A stretch of DNA of 64,000 bases from Actinomycetales bacterium (GTDB lineage: Bacteria; Actinomycetota; Actinomycetes; Mycobacteriales; Micromonosporaceae), in contig PKFB01000042.1 of NCBI GenBank assembly GCA_002919305.1, positions 1-64,000 on the forward strand. Reading direction: 5' to 3'. Shown here piece by piece: positions 43,722 through 52,675 of the stretch. Each line of letters starts with the position of its first letter. The first letter of the stretch is position 1. The notes under the pieces are model-generated. The model ran no database searches, was not told where the DNA came from, and saw nothing but the letters and a program-made list of their open reading frames with translations. The position numbers and the translations under genes are program-made.

Positions 43722-43747
43722 GGCCCTGGCCCATCGTGGTCAGGGCC
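43722..43747 (+). terminator. tRNA-Thr terminator-like hairpin
   Basis: GGCCCTG and CAGGGCC form a 7-bp stem seven bases past the tRNA, followed by TTAATG. Confidence 0.45.
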
Positions 43748-44112
43748 TTAATGTTCGGGCCCAGTGCATCGTTCACGGAACGCGACACTCCAATCTGCGG
43801 TGGAAGATCCCACGGTGGGAAGCCCGTCGGGTGCCCCATCCCGGTACGCCGGAGGGTTTGAGCCGTACGAGAGCGGGCTGTCCTCAACGGGGACCGTACG
43901 ACGAGCTACAGCGTAACGACGTCGAAAGGGGGACGGGTGCCCCCTCGGGCGTGCGCACCATTGGACTTCACGAGCAGCTTCTTTCACGAGATCAAGACCG
44001 CGACGCCTCGAATCGTCCATCGGGTGTGATTGACGCGACAGCGCCGCTGTGGGGCGTCGATTCGGTCTTTGGCGTGGACGTCGGTGTGGGACGCCACAGT
44101 ACGCAGCACGAA

Positions 44113-44143
44113 GGTGCCCGGGAACCGTGGGCTCCCGGGCACC
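44113..44143 (-). terminator. LPMO gene terminator hairpin
   Basis: GGTGCCCGGGA (44113-44123) and TCCCGGGCACC (44133-44143) form a perfect 11-bp stem with a 9-nt loop, 70 bp past the LPMO stop on the minus strand. Confidence 0.6.
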
Positions 44144-44212
44144 TGAACTGTTGCGGACCCGCTCCCGTCAGCTCGGGAACGGATGGTTGAGGTCAGTCAG
44201 GAGTGCGGTCAG

Positions 44213-45262
44213 TCAGGAGCAGGCGGCTCCGTTCAATGTGATCGAGCTGGGTGGGGTATCGGCCGAGCCGTTAGCGGTGAAGCCAATCGAGACCGACGCA
44301 CCAGCCGCCAGGGTCTGGTTCCAACTCGGCGCCGTCGCTGAGACGGTATTGCCGCTCTGAGTCACCGTAGCGTTCCAACCGCTGGCCACTGTGGCGCCGC
44401 TCGGCATGACCCACTGAACGGTCCAGGGGGAGAGCGCCGCAGAACCGGTGTTGGTCACCGTCACCGTGCCCTGGTAACCGCCGGGCCAGGAGTTGGTGAT
44501 CGTCACGGTCGCCTGGCAGGACGCGTCCCCGTCACCGTCGGTCGGGGTGACGGTCGGGCTGCCGGTCGGGCCGCCGGGCTCCTCGTTGTCCAGGTCACCG
44601 AAGTACACGTCCGAGCAGTTGTAGAACGCCTCCGGGCTGTCCGAACGCTGCCAGATCGAGTAGATGATGTGGCGGCCGGACTTGTTCGGTAGGGTCGCCT
44701 CCCAGTAGTACTCGGCACCCGACGAGCCGCTGCCGATCGGCGGGTCGGTCACCACGTCGAACGGAACCGGCTCCAAGTCATCCCAGGTCAACGGCTGAGA
44801 GGGGTCCCAACCGTCCCGGGTGATGTACTGGTACCAGGTACCCGGGTGCGGGGCCCACGCGTTGTAGCGGAACGTGATCCGAGCGCCCGGCTGCAGCTCC
44901 GTGGTCGGCCAGTCGGTACGCGCCTGGTTGAAACCAGCGTATTTCGTGGTTCCGGCCCCACACAGCTCGCCGTCCGGGATGATCTCCCGGTGCCGGCCAC
45001 CGGCGTTGCTGATGAGGACACCGAACCAGTCCCACAGAGCCTGCTTGCCGCTGATGGCGATCGCGTCGCGGCAAGCCGGGTTGGTGGGATTCAGGTCACC
45101 ACCACCGCCGGCCAGCCCGTCCAGGTAACAGGCGTAGGTCCGGGTCATCGGGTACACCATCGCGCCGTGGGCCGAGGCCGGCTCAGACAGCGCGACGGTG
45201 GATACACCCGTGGCAACCAGGGTGAGTGCCGAGAGAGTGGTTAAAGCGTGTCGCAGCTTCAA
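44213..45262 (-). CDS. AA10 lytic polysaccharide monooxygenase with CBM2
   Basis: A secreted copper enzyme of 349 residues that cleaves cellulose or chitin oxidatively. The Sec signal peptide ends ASA|H, so the mature protein starts with His32, the N-terminal His of the copper brace. The second His is in APHPGTWYQY (about 136). EAFYNCSDVYFG holds the axial Phe region. After a Gly/Pro/Thr linker, residues about 248-349 form a family 2 carbohydrate-binding module (GYQGTVTVTNTG, aromatic Trp residues), which favours cellulose. The start is a TTG with GGGAGGGG about 6 nt upstream. The gene stands alone. Confidence 0.95.
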   Translation of the reverse strand: MKLRHALTTLSALTLVATGVSTVALSEPASAHGAMVYPMTRTYACYLDGLAGGGGDLNPTNPACRDAIAISGKQALWDWFGVLISNAGGRHREIIPDGELCGAGTTKYAGFNQARTDWPTTELQPGARITFRYNAWAPHPGTWYQYITRDGWDPSQPLTWDDLEPVPFDVVTDPPIGSGSSGAEYYWEATLPNKSGRHIIYSIWQRSDSPEAFYNCSDVYFGDLDNEEPGGPTGSPTVTPTDGDGDASCQATVTITNSWPGGYQGTVTVTNTGSAALSPWTVQWVMPSGATVASGWNATVTQSGNTVSATAPSWNQTLAAGASVSIGFTANGSADTPPSSITLNGAACS

Positions 45263-46056
45263 AGTGTTCCCCTCCCAGAATGACCCAACATTCGGGTCAC
45301 GACAGGGCAGTCCACAGTGGCGGGAGGAAAACCTCCCGGGTAGGTGGGTTTCACCGGTGCCGCCGGCCTGGGACGTGCACGGGGTTGTGGACTCTGGCCG
45401 GTACGCCGGTCAGAGTCGACGTTGCGCCAAGGCGTAGGCGACAACGGTGACAGCGTGAGGGAGATAAGGCGTCACGTTCACGCGTGACGGCGCCGCCGAG
45501 GATCGGCGGGGCATAACAGATTGATCGTTGATAGCTGCGTACGCGGCCCGGCTGGCCTCATTGAATCATGGACAGCGACAAGCGACAACGAACCGTTTGT
45601 GAAGGAGGAGTTGCGCTCCGTTCGGTGCAGATGCCCGTCGGGGTGTGAGGACAGTACGATGACGGCATGACGGGCGAACAATTGATACAGCTGGTGATCG
45701 CCGTCTTCGGGGTGGTGATTCTTTGGTGGGCGATCAAAATCGCTTTCCGGGGCCGTCGTTGACGCCACGACCCGGCCACCCTCAAGCGTCTCGATGATGT
45801 GAACCAGCTCCTGGCCCGGGTAGCAGGCATACCACAGCGCCACGCCACAGCACGTCGCGTTTTCCAACCAGCGGTGGGATGGCGCGCGGCGGGTACGCAC
45901 ACCAACGCGCAACCGCGCCGACTCGGAAGGTTGATCCGGGAAGGAGGCGGGCCACACCCGTCGGGTCGTTTGCTGTATCCGCCGGGGCGTCCAGCCTCCC
46001 AGAGTGGATTGTGGCGCTGATTCCCGGGCTTTTGTGAAACCCGGCCCCGGTTACTT
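45263..46056. other. intergenic region between LPMO and ppa
   Basis: About 0.8 kb. It contains the LPMO promoter (minus strand, near 45270-45400) and one possible tiny membrane protein (45667-45762). A weak CCGGG/CCCGG hairpin at 46024-46044 may end ppa transcription. Other short frames look like chance. Confidence 0.4.
45667..45762 (+). CDS. possible 31-residue single-TM peptide
   Basis: The predicted peptide MTGEQLIQLVIAVFGVVILW then WAIKIAFRGRR has one strong membrane helix and a basic C-terminal end, a sensible topology for a small membrane protein. The ribosome site is weak. It is too short to be sure from composition. Confidence 0.35.
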   Translation: MTGEQLIQLVIAVFGVVILWWAIKIAFRGRR

Positions 46057-46545
46057 TCAGTGGTCGGCTTCGGCGTACCGACGCCGAGAACGCTCAATCT
46101 CGGCCTCAGCCTCGGTCCGGCCTACCCAGGTCGCGCCCTCGACGCTTTTACCGGGCTCCAGATCCTTATAGACCTCGAAGAAATGCTGGATCTCCAAGCG
46201 GTAAAACTCCGGTAGGTCGCTGATGTCCTGAATGTGCTCCTGGCGAGGGTCCCCCGCCGGCACGCACAGCACCTTGTCGTCTCCACCCTTCTCATCGGTC
46301 ATCCGGAACATCCCAATGGCCCGGGAGCGGATGAGGCAGCCGGGAAAGGTGGGTTCCTGGACCAGGACCAGAGCGTCGAGCGGATCGCCATCTTCGCCGA
46401 GAGTGTTCTCAATGAAGCCATAATCGGCCGGATACTGAGTAGCGGTGAACAGCGTGCGGTCTAGTCTGATCCGCCCCGTTTCATGGTCCATCTCATACTT
46501 GTTGCGGTGGCCTTTGGGGATTTCGATCGTGACGTCGAACTCCAC
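46057..46545 (-). CDS. ppa: inorganic pyrophosphatase
   Basis: A family I soluble pyrophosphatase of 162 residues, PPi to 2 Pi with Mg2+. [13 protein letters not shown] near the N-terminus and [12 protein letters not shown] (about 52) hold the metal-binding acidic residues; [10 protein letters not shown] carries more. The GTG start has GAGGAG 6 nt upstream. The divergent carboxypeptidase gene lies next, the same order as Rv3628-Rv3627c. Confidence 0.97.
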   Translation of the reverse strand: MEFDVTIEIPKGHRNKYEMDHETGRIRLDRTLFTATQYPADYGFIENTLGEDGDPLDALVLVQEPTFPGCLIRSRAIGMFRMTDEKGGDDKVLCVPAGDPRQEHIQDISDLPEFYRLEIQHFFEVYKDLEPGKSVEGATWVGRTEAEAEIERSRRRYAEADH

Positions 46546-46701
46546 GCTGTCTCCTCACAGGTCTCGATGCACGCGCAACCTCCGGCACAGCGTTACGCGT
46601 CCTAATGGCTAGGGTCAGCTACTGCATAGCTGATCTGAGGTGGCGATCTGATACCTCGCTAAGTGTGACCTAGCGTGTTCCAAGCACAGGAGGAGGGGTC
46701 A

Positions 46702-48543
46702 GTGGGGAGGCTGAACCCGCAATCCATGCGTGGTGTCGCGTCGGTGCCCCTGCCTTCCGAGGAGACAATGACGTCGACTTCCGATCAAACTCCTGAACAC
46801 GTTTCAGCAACCCCGCCGGCTAACCCACATCCCGCAATCCCGCATCCGACAGTGACGACCCCAACCGACCCCACACAGGGGATCGAGCCAGCGCAGGCAG
46901 CGTCACCCGATCCCTCCTCGTCGGAGGAGCCTACGGCTGAGTTTCCACCATCAGCTGAGTCGCCTTCGACTGCTCCGTCCTCCCCCGCCCCGTCAGTGGC
47001 CGCAGCTGTCCCCACCGAGGGTGTTTCTCCACTGGCTGCGGTTGCTCCATCCACCTCCTCGTCCACTTCTGCCGATTCTTCTGAGTCTTTTTCTGGGTCT
47101 TCTTCTGGGTCTTCTTCTGAGGCCACCGATTCCCCTGCCCCGTCGTCTGCCTCTACGACGGCTACGCAGGCTTGGTCGGCGCTGTCCGTCCCACCCTCCC
47201 TGCGCCGCCCGCTCCTGCTACTCGCGCTGTGCGCGACGACCCTTCTCGTCGTGGTCGCCACGGTCCTTGTGGTCGTACGCCCCGGGCTCGGCTCTGACGA
47301 ACCGGCCACCCTGGTCATCCCCCCGGCGATGGGTCCGGTCCCACCGGTTCTCACCGAAGCGAACGAGGGCACCCCAGCCACCCCCGCCGGTGTCGAAGCG
47401 GCCATCACCCCACTGTTGGGGGATGAGCGGCTCGGCGACACCGTCGCCGTCACCGTGATAGACGCCCTGACCGGGCAGACGCTGTTTGAGCAAAATTCGG
47501 ACACCGCGGTCATTCCCGCCTCGGTGACCAAGATCCTTACCGCCGCGGCGGTCCTGAGCGCCCGCGGACCCGCGTACCGGCTCACCACCCGGGCGGTGGC
47601 AGGCAGCACACCCGGCGAAGTGGTCCTGGTGGGAGGTGGCGACCCCACGCTCACCGTCGGGGACGACGGCACCTACCCGGGCGCGGCGCGGCTCGACGAC
47701 CTTGCCGCCCAAGTGACCGAGGCCTTAGGAAACGTCACGCCTACCCGGGTAGTGGTGGACGCCTCCCTATTCACCGGCCCCACCACCGCTGGCTGGGAGG
47801 ACGCGGTGGCGGAAGGCTACGGCGGGCACATCACATCCCTGATGGTCGACGGTGGCCGGGTACGCCCCGACCGGCTCACCCGCTCGTCGGAACCCGCGCT
47901 GGACGCTGGCGAGCGGTTCGCTGAACTACTCGGACTGCCCGAAAGCGCGGTCACCATCGGCACAGCGCGCGCCGACGCCGAGGAGCTGGGGGCGGTGCAG
48001 TCGCCACCCGTGATCCGACTGGTCGAGATAATGCTGACCCTCAGCGACAACGTGATCGCCGAGGCCCTGGCTCGTCAGGTCGCCTTAGCTCGTGGCCTGG
48101 AGGCCAGCTTCGCCGGAGCCGCGCAGGCCACGCTCGATGTCCTGGACGAGTTGGGGCTGCCAACGCACGCGGTACAGCTGGTCGACGGCAGCGGGCTGTC
48201 CCGGGAAAATCTGTTGACCCCCTCCCTGATCGCGGATCTGCTGCTCCTCGCCGCCAGTGACGAGCACCCTGAACTGCGCGGGGTCCTGACCGGGCTACCG
48301 GTGGCCGCACATTCAGGAACGTTGGCGGAGCGGTACACCGATGAGACCGCGGCAGGAGCCGGGATCGTGAGGGCCAAAACGGGCAACCTCACCGGCGTCA
48401 GCTCTCTCGCGGGCATGGTGACCACCGCCGACGGGCGCCTGCTGCTTTTCGCGATCATGGCCAACGGCGTACCCAGTCAGCAGGGAGGACGAGAAGCGCT
48501 GGATATCATCGCTACAGCCTTGGCGCAGTGTGGTTGTTCCTGA
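46702..48543 (+). CDS. dacB: D-alanyl-D-alanine carboxypeptidase/endopeptidase (PBP4 type)
   Basis: A class C-type penicillin-binding protein, 613 residues, acting on peptidoglycan outside the membrane. A ~165-residue Pro/Ser/Thr-rich cytoplasmic part precedes one membrane helix (LLLLALCATTLLVVVATVLV). Active-site motifs: SVTK (about 275), SDN (about 447) and KTG (about 558). The GTG at 46702 sits behind AGGAGGAGG; an ATG at 46768 behind GAGGAG is also possible. The long disordered N-terminus is unusual and may anchor or regulate the enzyme. It is equivalent to Rv3627c. Confidence 0.93.
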   Translation: MGRLNPQSMRGVASVPLPSEETMTSTSDQTPEHVSATPPANPHPAIPHPTVTTPTDPTQGIEPAQAASPDPSSSEEPTAEFPPSAESPSTAPSSPAPSVAAAVPTEGVSPLAAVAPSTSSSTSADSSESFSGSSSGSSSEATDSPAPSSASTTATQAWSALSVPPSLRRPLLLLALCATTLLVVVATVLVVVRPGLGSDEPATLVIPPAMGPVPPVLTEANEGTPATPAGVEAAITPLLGDERLGDTVAVTVIDALTGQTLFEQNSDTAVIPASVTKILTAAAVLSARGPAYRLTTRAVAGSTPGEVVLVGGGDPTLTVGDDGTYPGAARLDDLAAQVTEALGNVTPTRVVVDASLFTGPTTAGWEDAVAEGYGGHITSLMVDGGRVRPDRLTRSSEPALDAGERFAELLGLPESAVTIGTARADAEELGAVQSPPVIRLVEIMLTLSDNVIAEALARQVALARGLEASFAGAAQATLDVLDELGLPTHAVQLVDGSGLSRENLLTPSLIADLLLLAASDEHPELRGVLTGLPVAAHSGTLAERYTDETAAGAGIVRAKTGNLTGVSSLAGMVTTADGRLLLFAIMANGVPSQQGGREALDIIATALAQCGCS

Positions 48544-48712
48544 TAACGCACCACTCCGGCGCGGCGCCAGTCCCCTGAACAGGGGATATGGCGGATTCGA
48601 GGACATCGGGAACAAGGTCACGGTCGTCGGGGTCGGGAGAAACCTCGGCTTTGTGACACGACACTCGTCCTGCTGACGCGCCGGACCGATATACGCGACG
48701 TACGGTTGGTGA

Positions 48713-49762
48713 ATGGCGCACCTCGTTGACTGGGATCTGGCCACCGCGACCGCGGGGGCACTGGGCAAGTCTGGCCCGAAGGTCAGCTTCGCGGACGCCG
48801 CTGAGGTGGTGTCTGAACTTCGCCGGCTTACGGATGTCGCGGCCCGGCATGTGCTGGAATACACCGGTATGGCACCGCAGGTCGCATATCCGGCCGTGCG
48901 GGTGGTCGACCGAGTCGACTGGACGGCCGCCAACGTCAACGGGCTGCGACAGGTCTTCAACCCGCTGCTCGACCAGCTGGTCGAAGGGCGGGAACCCGGG
49001 CCGATCGCCCAGGCTGTGGGCTCCCGCCTCACCGGGGTCCAGCTGGGCACCGTACTGGCTTACGTCTCTGGACGGGTACTCGGCCAGTACGAGGTCCTCA
49101 GCGGTGAACCGGGGCAGCTCCTGCTCGTCGCCCCCAACATCGTTGAGGTGGAGCGCAAAATCGGCGCCGACCCGACGGATTTCCGCCTGTGGGTGTGCCT
49201 GCATGAGGTGACGCACCGGACCCAATTCACGGCGGTGCCCTGGCTCCGAGAACACTTCCTGGCTCAGGTCCGGGCGTTTATCGACGCCTCCGAGTTGGAC
49301 ACCGACCAACTGGCTGACCGGGTCAAACGCGCCCTCAACACGCTCGCCACATCCATCCGGGACCCTAACAGCCGCGTCAGTGTCCTGGACTTGGTGCAGA
49401 CGCCGGCGCAACGCGAGGTCCTCAACCGTCTCACCGCGTTGATGACCCTGCTGGAAGGGCACGCCGAGTTTGTTATGGACGGCGTGGGGCCCGAGGTGGT
49501 CCCCAGCGTCGAGGAGATCCGCAGGAAGTTCAACCGGCGTCGAGAAGCCGCTAACCCCTTGGAGCGGGTGATCCGCAAACTGATCGGTCTGGATGTGAAA
49601 CTGCGTCAGTACGCAGAAGGGCGTAAATTCGTCCAATCCGCTATCGAACAGGTGGGTATGGCCGCGTTCAACCGGGTGTGGGAGTCTCCCGAGACGCTGC
49701 CCACCCTGGAAGAGCTGAGCGACCCCCACGCCTGGGTGGCGCGGGTCGTGGGCGACACCTGA
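48713..49762 (+). CDS. zinc-dependent metallopeptidase (DUF2342 family)
   Basis: A 349-residue putative zincin conserved in actinobacteria (Rv3626c type). VCLHEVTHRTQF near residue 163 is the HExxH zinc site, and LLEGHAEFVMD near 247 probably gives the third ligand. The rest is helical. The substrate is unknown. The ATG has no strong ribosome site. It lies between dacB and tilS, as in mycobacteria. Confidence 0.92.
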   Translation: MAHLVDWDLATATAGALGKSGPKVSFADAAEVVSELRRLTDVAARHVLEYTGMAPQVAYPAVRVVDRVDWTAANVNGLRQVFNPLLDQLVEGREPGPIAQAVGSRLTGVQLGTVLAYVSGRVLGQYEVLSGEPGQLLLVAPNIVEVERKIGADPTDFRLWVCLHEVTHRTQFTAVPWLREHFLAQVRAFIDASELDTDQLADRVKRALNTLATSIRDPNSRVSVLDLVQTPAQREVLNRLTALMTLLEGHAEFVMDGVGPEVVPSVEEIRRKFNRRREAANPLERVIRKLIGLDVKLRQYAEGRKFVQSAIEQVGMAAFNRVWESPETLPTLEELSDPHAWVARVVGDT

Positions 49763-49849
49763 GCAGACGGCCACTCTAGGATCGGTTCCACATCCGCCGG
49801 CGTACGGCCGGTGGCTGAGGGAAGCCTTCCGCGAGCGAGGCTCTGATCT

Positions 49850-50842
49850 GTGTCTTCTCTGCATCCGGCGGTAGCTGAGGTACGCGTGGCGGTCCGGCGC
49901 ACCCTCACCGCCATCAAGGCCGAAGCCGGGCAGGACAGCCTGGTTCTGGTGGCCTGCTCGGGCGGCCCGGATTCAATGGCGTTGGCGGCCGCCACCAGCT
50001 TCGTCGCCCCCCGGGTAGGACTACGAGCAGGCTTGGTCACGGTTGACCACGGCCTGCAGGAGGGGTCCGCAGAACGCGCCGCCGACATCGGCGCCTGGGC
50101 GGCCCAGCAAGGCTTCAACCCGGTCGAGGTGATCGCCGTCGAGGTGGGCACCAAGGGCGGACCGGAGGCAGCCGCACGGGAAGCACGGTACGCGGCACTA
50201 GATGACGCTGTAGAACGCCACTCGGCCGTGGCGGTCCTCCTTGGCCACACCCGAGATGATCAAGCTGAAACCGTGTTGTTGGCCTTAGCCAGGGGAGCCG
50301 GACTGCGCGGCCTGGCGGGCATGCCACCTCGACGCGGCCCCTACCACCGCCCCTTCCTGGAGCTTCCACGCGCCGTGACCGCCGAGGCTTGCACCGCCTT
50401 AGGGCTCAAACCGTGGCGGGACCCTCACAACAGCGACCCCGCGTACACACGGGCGCGGGTACGCGCGCTGCTGCCGACACTTCAGGAAGCCCTAGGGCCG
50501 GGGTTCGTCGCCAACCTGGCGCGGACCGCACGGCTGGCCGCGGCAGACGCCGATGTGCTGGATCGGATAGCGGCCCGCGCCCTGGTGAGGGCCATGAAAG
50601 ACCAACACAGCTTGGACGTTGAGACCCTAGCCAGGGAACCCGACGCCATCCGGGGCCGGATACTGCACGGCTGGGCGCGACGCCTGGGGGCACCAGGATC
50701 GGCGTTGTCCGCCCGGCATGTGGAAGCACTCGACGCCTTGGTCACGGCGTGGCGTGGGCAGGGGCCGGTTTACCTACCCGGCGGGATCCAGGTGCGCCGC
50801 GTTGCCGGATGCCTGCGAGCCGCCCTTCCCGCAGCCACCTAA
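49850..50842 (+). CDS. tilS: tRNA(Ile)-lysidine synthetase
   Basis: A 330-residue PP-loop ATPase that converts C34 of tRNA-Ile(CAU) to lysidine, so the tRNA reads AUA. The PP-loop ACSGGPDSMALA is near residue 36, GHTRDDQAETVLLALARGAG near 132, and MPPRRGPYHRPFLELPR is typical of the family. The C-terminal part has the TilS helical domain. The GTG start has only a distant GAGG. Confidence 0.95.
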   Translation: MSSLHPAVAEVRVAVRRTLTAIKAEAGQDSLVLVACSGGPDSMALAAATSFVAPRVGLRAGLVTVDHGLQEGSAERAADIGAWAAQQGFNPVEVIAVEVGTKGGPEAAAREARYAALDDAVERHSAVAVLLGHTRDDQAETVLLALARGAGLRGLAGMPPRRGPYHRPFLELPRAVTAEACTALGLKPWRDPHNSDPAYTRARVRALLPTLQEALGPGFVANLARTARLAAADADVLDRIAARALVRAMKDQHSLDVETLAREPDAIRGRILHGWARRLGAPGSALSARHVEALDALVTAWRGQGPVYLPGGIQVRRVAGCLRAALPAAT

Positions 50843-51460
50843 CTCGTCATTTTCTTCCTGATTTTCTTCCTGCACGACGAGGTAACTGCCCCAACACGCG
50901 TGATGCGCGGCGTATGTGTGCTTCAAGAGCGTTGAATTTACTATCGCGCGCCGCTGGACGCTCGCGCCGAGTACCCGGTCGGTATGGTGCCCTCCACTCC
51001 GATGAGAGCGGCACAACTCCTCGGCGATGCCCAGATCACCTCGCGGGTAGGTGAACGCCACCTGATAAAGCCGGTCCGTGCCGTCCTTGAGAACACCTAC
51101 CAGTCCCGGCCGCCGTTGAGCTACCACGTTGATCCGTCGATGTGTTGCGTGGAGATCCTCAACTGCTGCCATGGCCCCGAACACCTCACACCACAGCGGC
51201 CAACAGGTAGCACTTTCATACCCCGCCGTGAGCCGTCAACGACGGCGAGGATGGCACCACAGGGCGCGCCAGGCTGCCGGGTTACCTATTGCTGCTATCG
51301 GGTTAAACCGTGAAGACAGAAGAAGAGGTACGCCCGAAGCCAAGGGCCGATACGCCACAGTCCATGGCTCACCGTGTCCCATAACGACGACTCCTGGAAA
51401 CGAGACCTTTGGGTTCTCAGGGTGGCGCGTTGTAGTGACGAATGCGGTTAGGGGATGCAG
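50843..51460. other. intergenic region between tilS and mycosin
   Basis: A 0.6-kb convergent gap. One minus-strand frame (50840-51184) is open but shows no motif or ribosome site. Nothing else can be supported. Confidence 0.35.
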
Positions 51461-52675
51461 TTATCGGCTGTGTCGGTGGTGGATGGCTAGCAGGGTGAGG
51501 CCGGTGATGAGGGTGAGGGTGGCGACGATAAAGCCGGTAAGCAGGAGTGGGTTGATGTCGGTGTTTTCGTTGTTGTGGGGGGTGGGGTCGTCTGCAGCGT
51601 TGTTAGTGGGGTTATTTGGGGTGGTGTTGTCGGTGTTGGGGTCGAGGGGGTTGGTGGTGACGGTGGGGACGTCTTCGGTGAGGGCGGCGAGAGGGTCAAC
51701 GATGCCGTAGCCGTATTCGGGGTCGTGTCCTTGGGGGCCGCGGTCGTCGGCGGTTTGGATGAGGCGGTTGATGACGTTGGCGGCGTCGAGTTCTGGGAAC
51801 GCGGAGCGGACCAGAGCAGCGACCCCTGACACCAACGCCGCAGAATCACTGGTACCAGTGCTAAGGGTGTACTCGCCATTCACGGCGCGCTCACCTGAGG
51901 TGGCCACTATGATGTCTACGCATGGGGCGGCGAGTACTACCTCAGGCCCTGACACTGATTCGGGTGTGAAGAATCCTTGTCGGTCTACACCCGATACTGC
52001 GATAACGCCGGTGCTGCGTGCGATGGGATTGACATAAGTATCTCCTTGCCTTGTATTTCCTGCCGAGGTGACCACAACTGCATCGTTTTCCAAGGCATAG
52101 TTAACTGCGTTTCGGTAGGAAGAAATATCTGAGAGAGGCAATGAGATGTTGATGACTTGGGCGCCGTGGTCGACGGCCCATCTGATGCCGTCAGCGATAG
52201 CATCAATGTCGCCGGTTCCTCGGTCGCTGATGTTCATGACTCGTATTGGTAGGATTTTTGCGTCTGGTGCGATGCCGAGGACTCCGTTTTGGTGGTTTGG
52301 TCCGTGTCCTTGGCCGGCGATGAGGGAGGCCATGGCTGTGCCGTGACCGTCGTTGTCGTCCCAGGCGGTTGCTATGCCTTCGATCATGTTGCGTCCTTCG
52401 AGGACTGCACCGGCCAGGTCAGGGTGGTTGCCATTGACACCGGAGTCGATGACGGCGACTATGACCCCTTCTCCGCGGGTAATTCGGTGGACCTCCTGAA
52501 TGCGAAGGAAGCTCAGATGCCACTGCGCATCACGGACCGCATCGGCATAGGTAGGACGTGGACTGCCGACTACGCCTACTATCAGTAGAGTGGCCCATAG
52601 GAGGGCGATTAGGCGCCGGAACACACGTCTTGAAGGTGGCGTTTCAGTAAACCGTATATTGTCAAGAGTTAGCAC
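51461..52675 (-). CDS. mycosin-type subtilisin-like serine protease (MycP), ESX cassette 2
   Basis: A membrane-anchored S8 protease of 404 residues of the kind linked to ESX secretion. A signal segment (RLIALLWATLLIVGVVG) precedes AVIDSGV (Asp about 78), DGHGTAMASL (His about 110) and GTSDSAALVSG (Ser about 275), the catalytic triad. A ~35-residue Asn/Thr/Pro linker leads to a C-terminal membrane helix (LLLTGFIVATLTLITGLTLL). The GTG at 52675 overlaps the upstream ESX gene by 14 nt and has AAGGG about 7 nt before it; ATGs at 52708, 52729 and 52741 are alternatives. Mycosins are needed for ESX export in mycobacteria. Confidence 0.9.
   Translation of the reverse strand: MLTLDNIRFTETPPSRRVFRRLIALLWATLLIVGVVGSPRPTYADAVRDAQWHLSFLRIQEVHRITRGEGVIVAVIDSGVNGNHPDLAGAVLEGRNMIEGIATAWDDNDGHGTAMASLIAGQGHGPNHQNGVLGIAPDAKILPIRVMNISDRGTGDIDAIADGIRWAVDHGAQVINISLPLSDISSYRNAVNYALENDAVVVTSAGNTRQGDTYVNPIARSTGVIAVSGVDRQGFFTPESVSGPEVVLAAPCVDIIVATSGERAVNGEYTLSTGTSDSAALVSGVAALVRSAFPELDAANVINRLIQTADDRGPQGHDPEYGYGIVDPLAALTEDVPTVTTNPLDPNTDNTTPNNPTNNAADDPTPHNNENTDINPLLLTGFIVATLTLITGLTLLAIHHRHSR

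Larger units (their letters stand above)
43716..44212. other. intergenic region between tRNA-Thr and LPMO gene
   Basis: About 0.5 kb with two hairpins at its ends (listed) and otherwise nothing I can support. Confidence 0.4.

Noticed and set aside
43553..43861. Small protein spanning the tRNA
   Set aside because: Its middle (AQSVERGTRNTKVDGSIPSG) is the well-known artefact of translating a tRNA gene.
50774..51184. Minus-strand frame of 136 codons between tilS and mycosin
   Set aside because: It partly overlaps tilS, has no ribosome site and no recognisable domain; I left it as unsupported.
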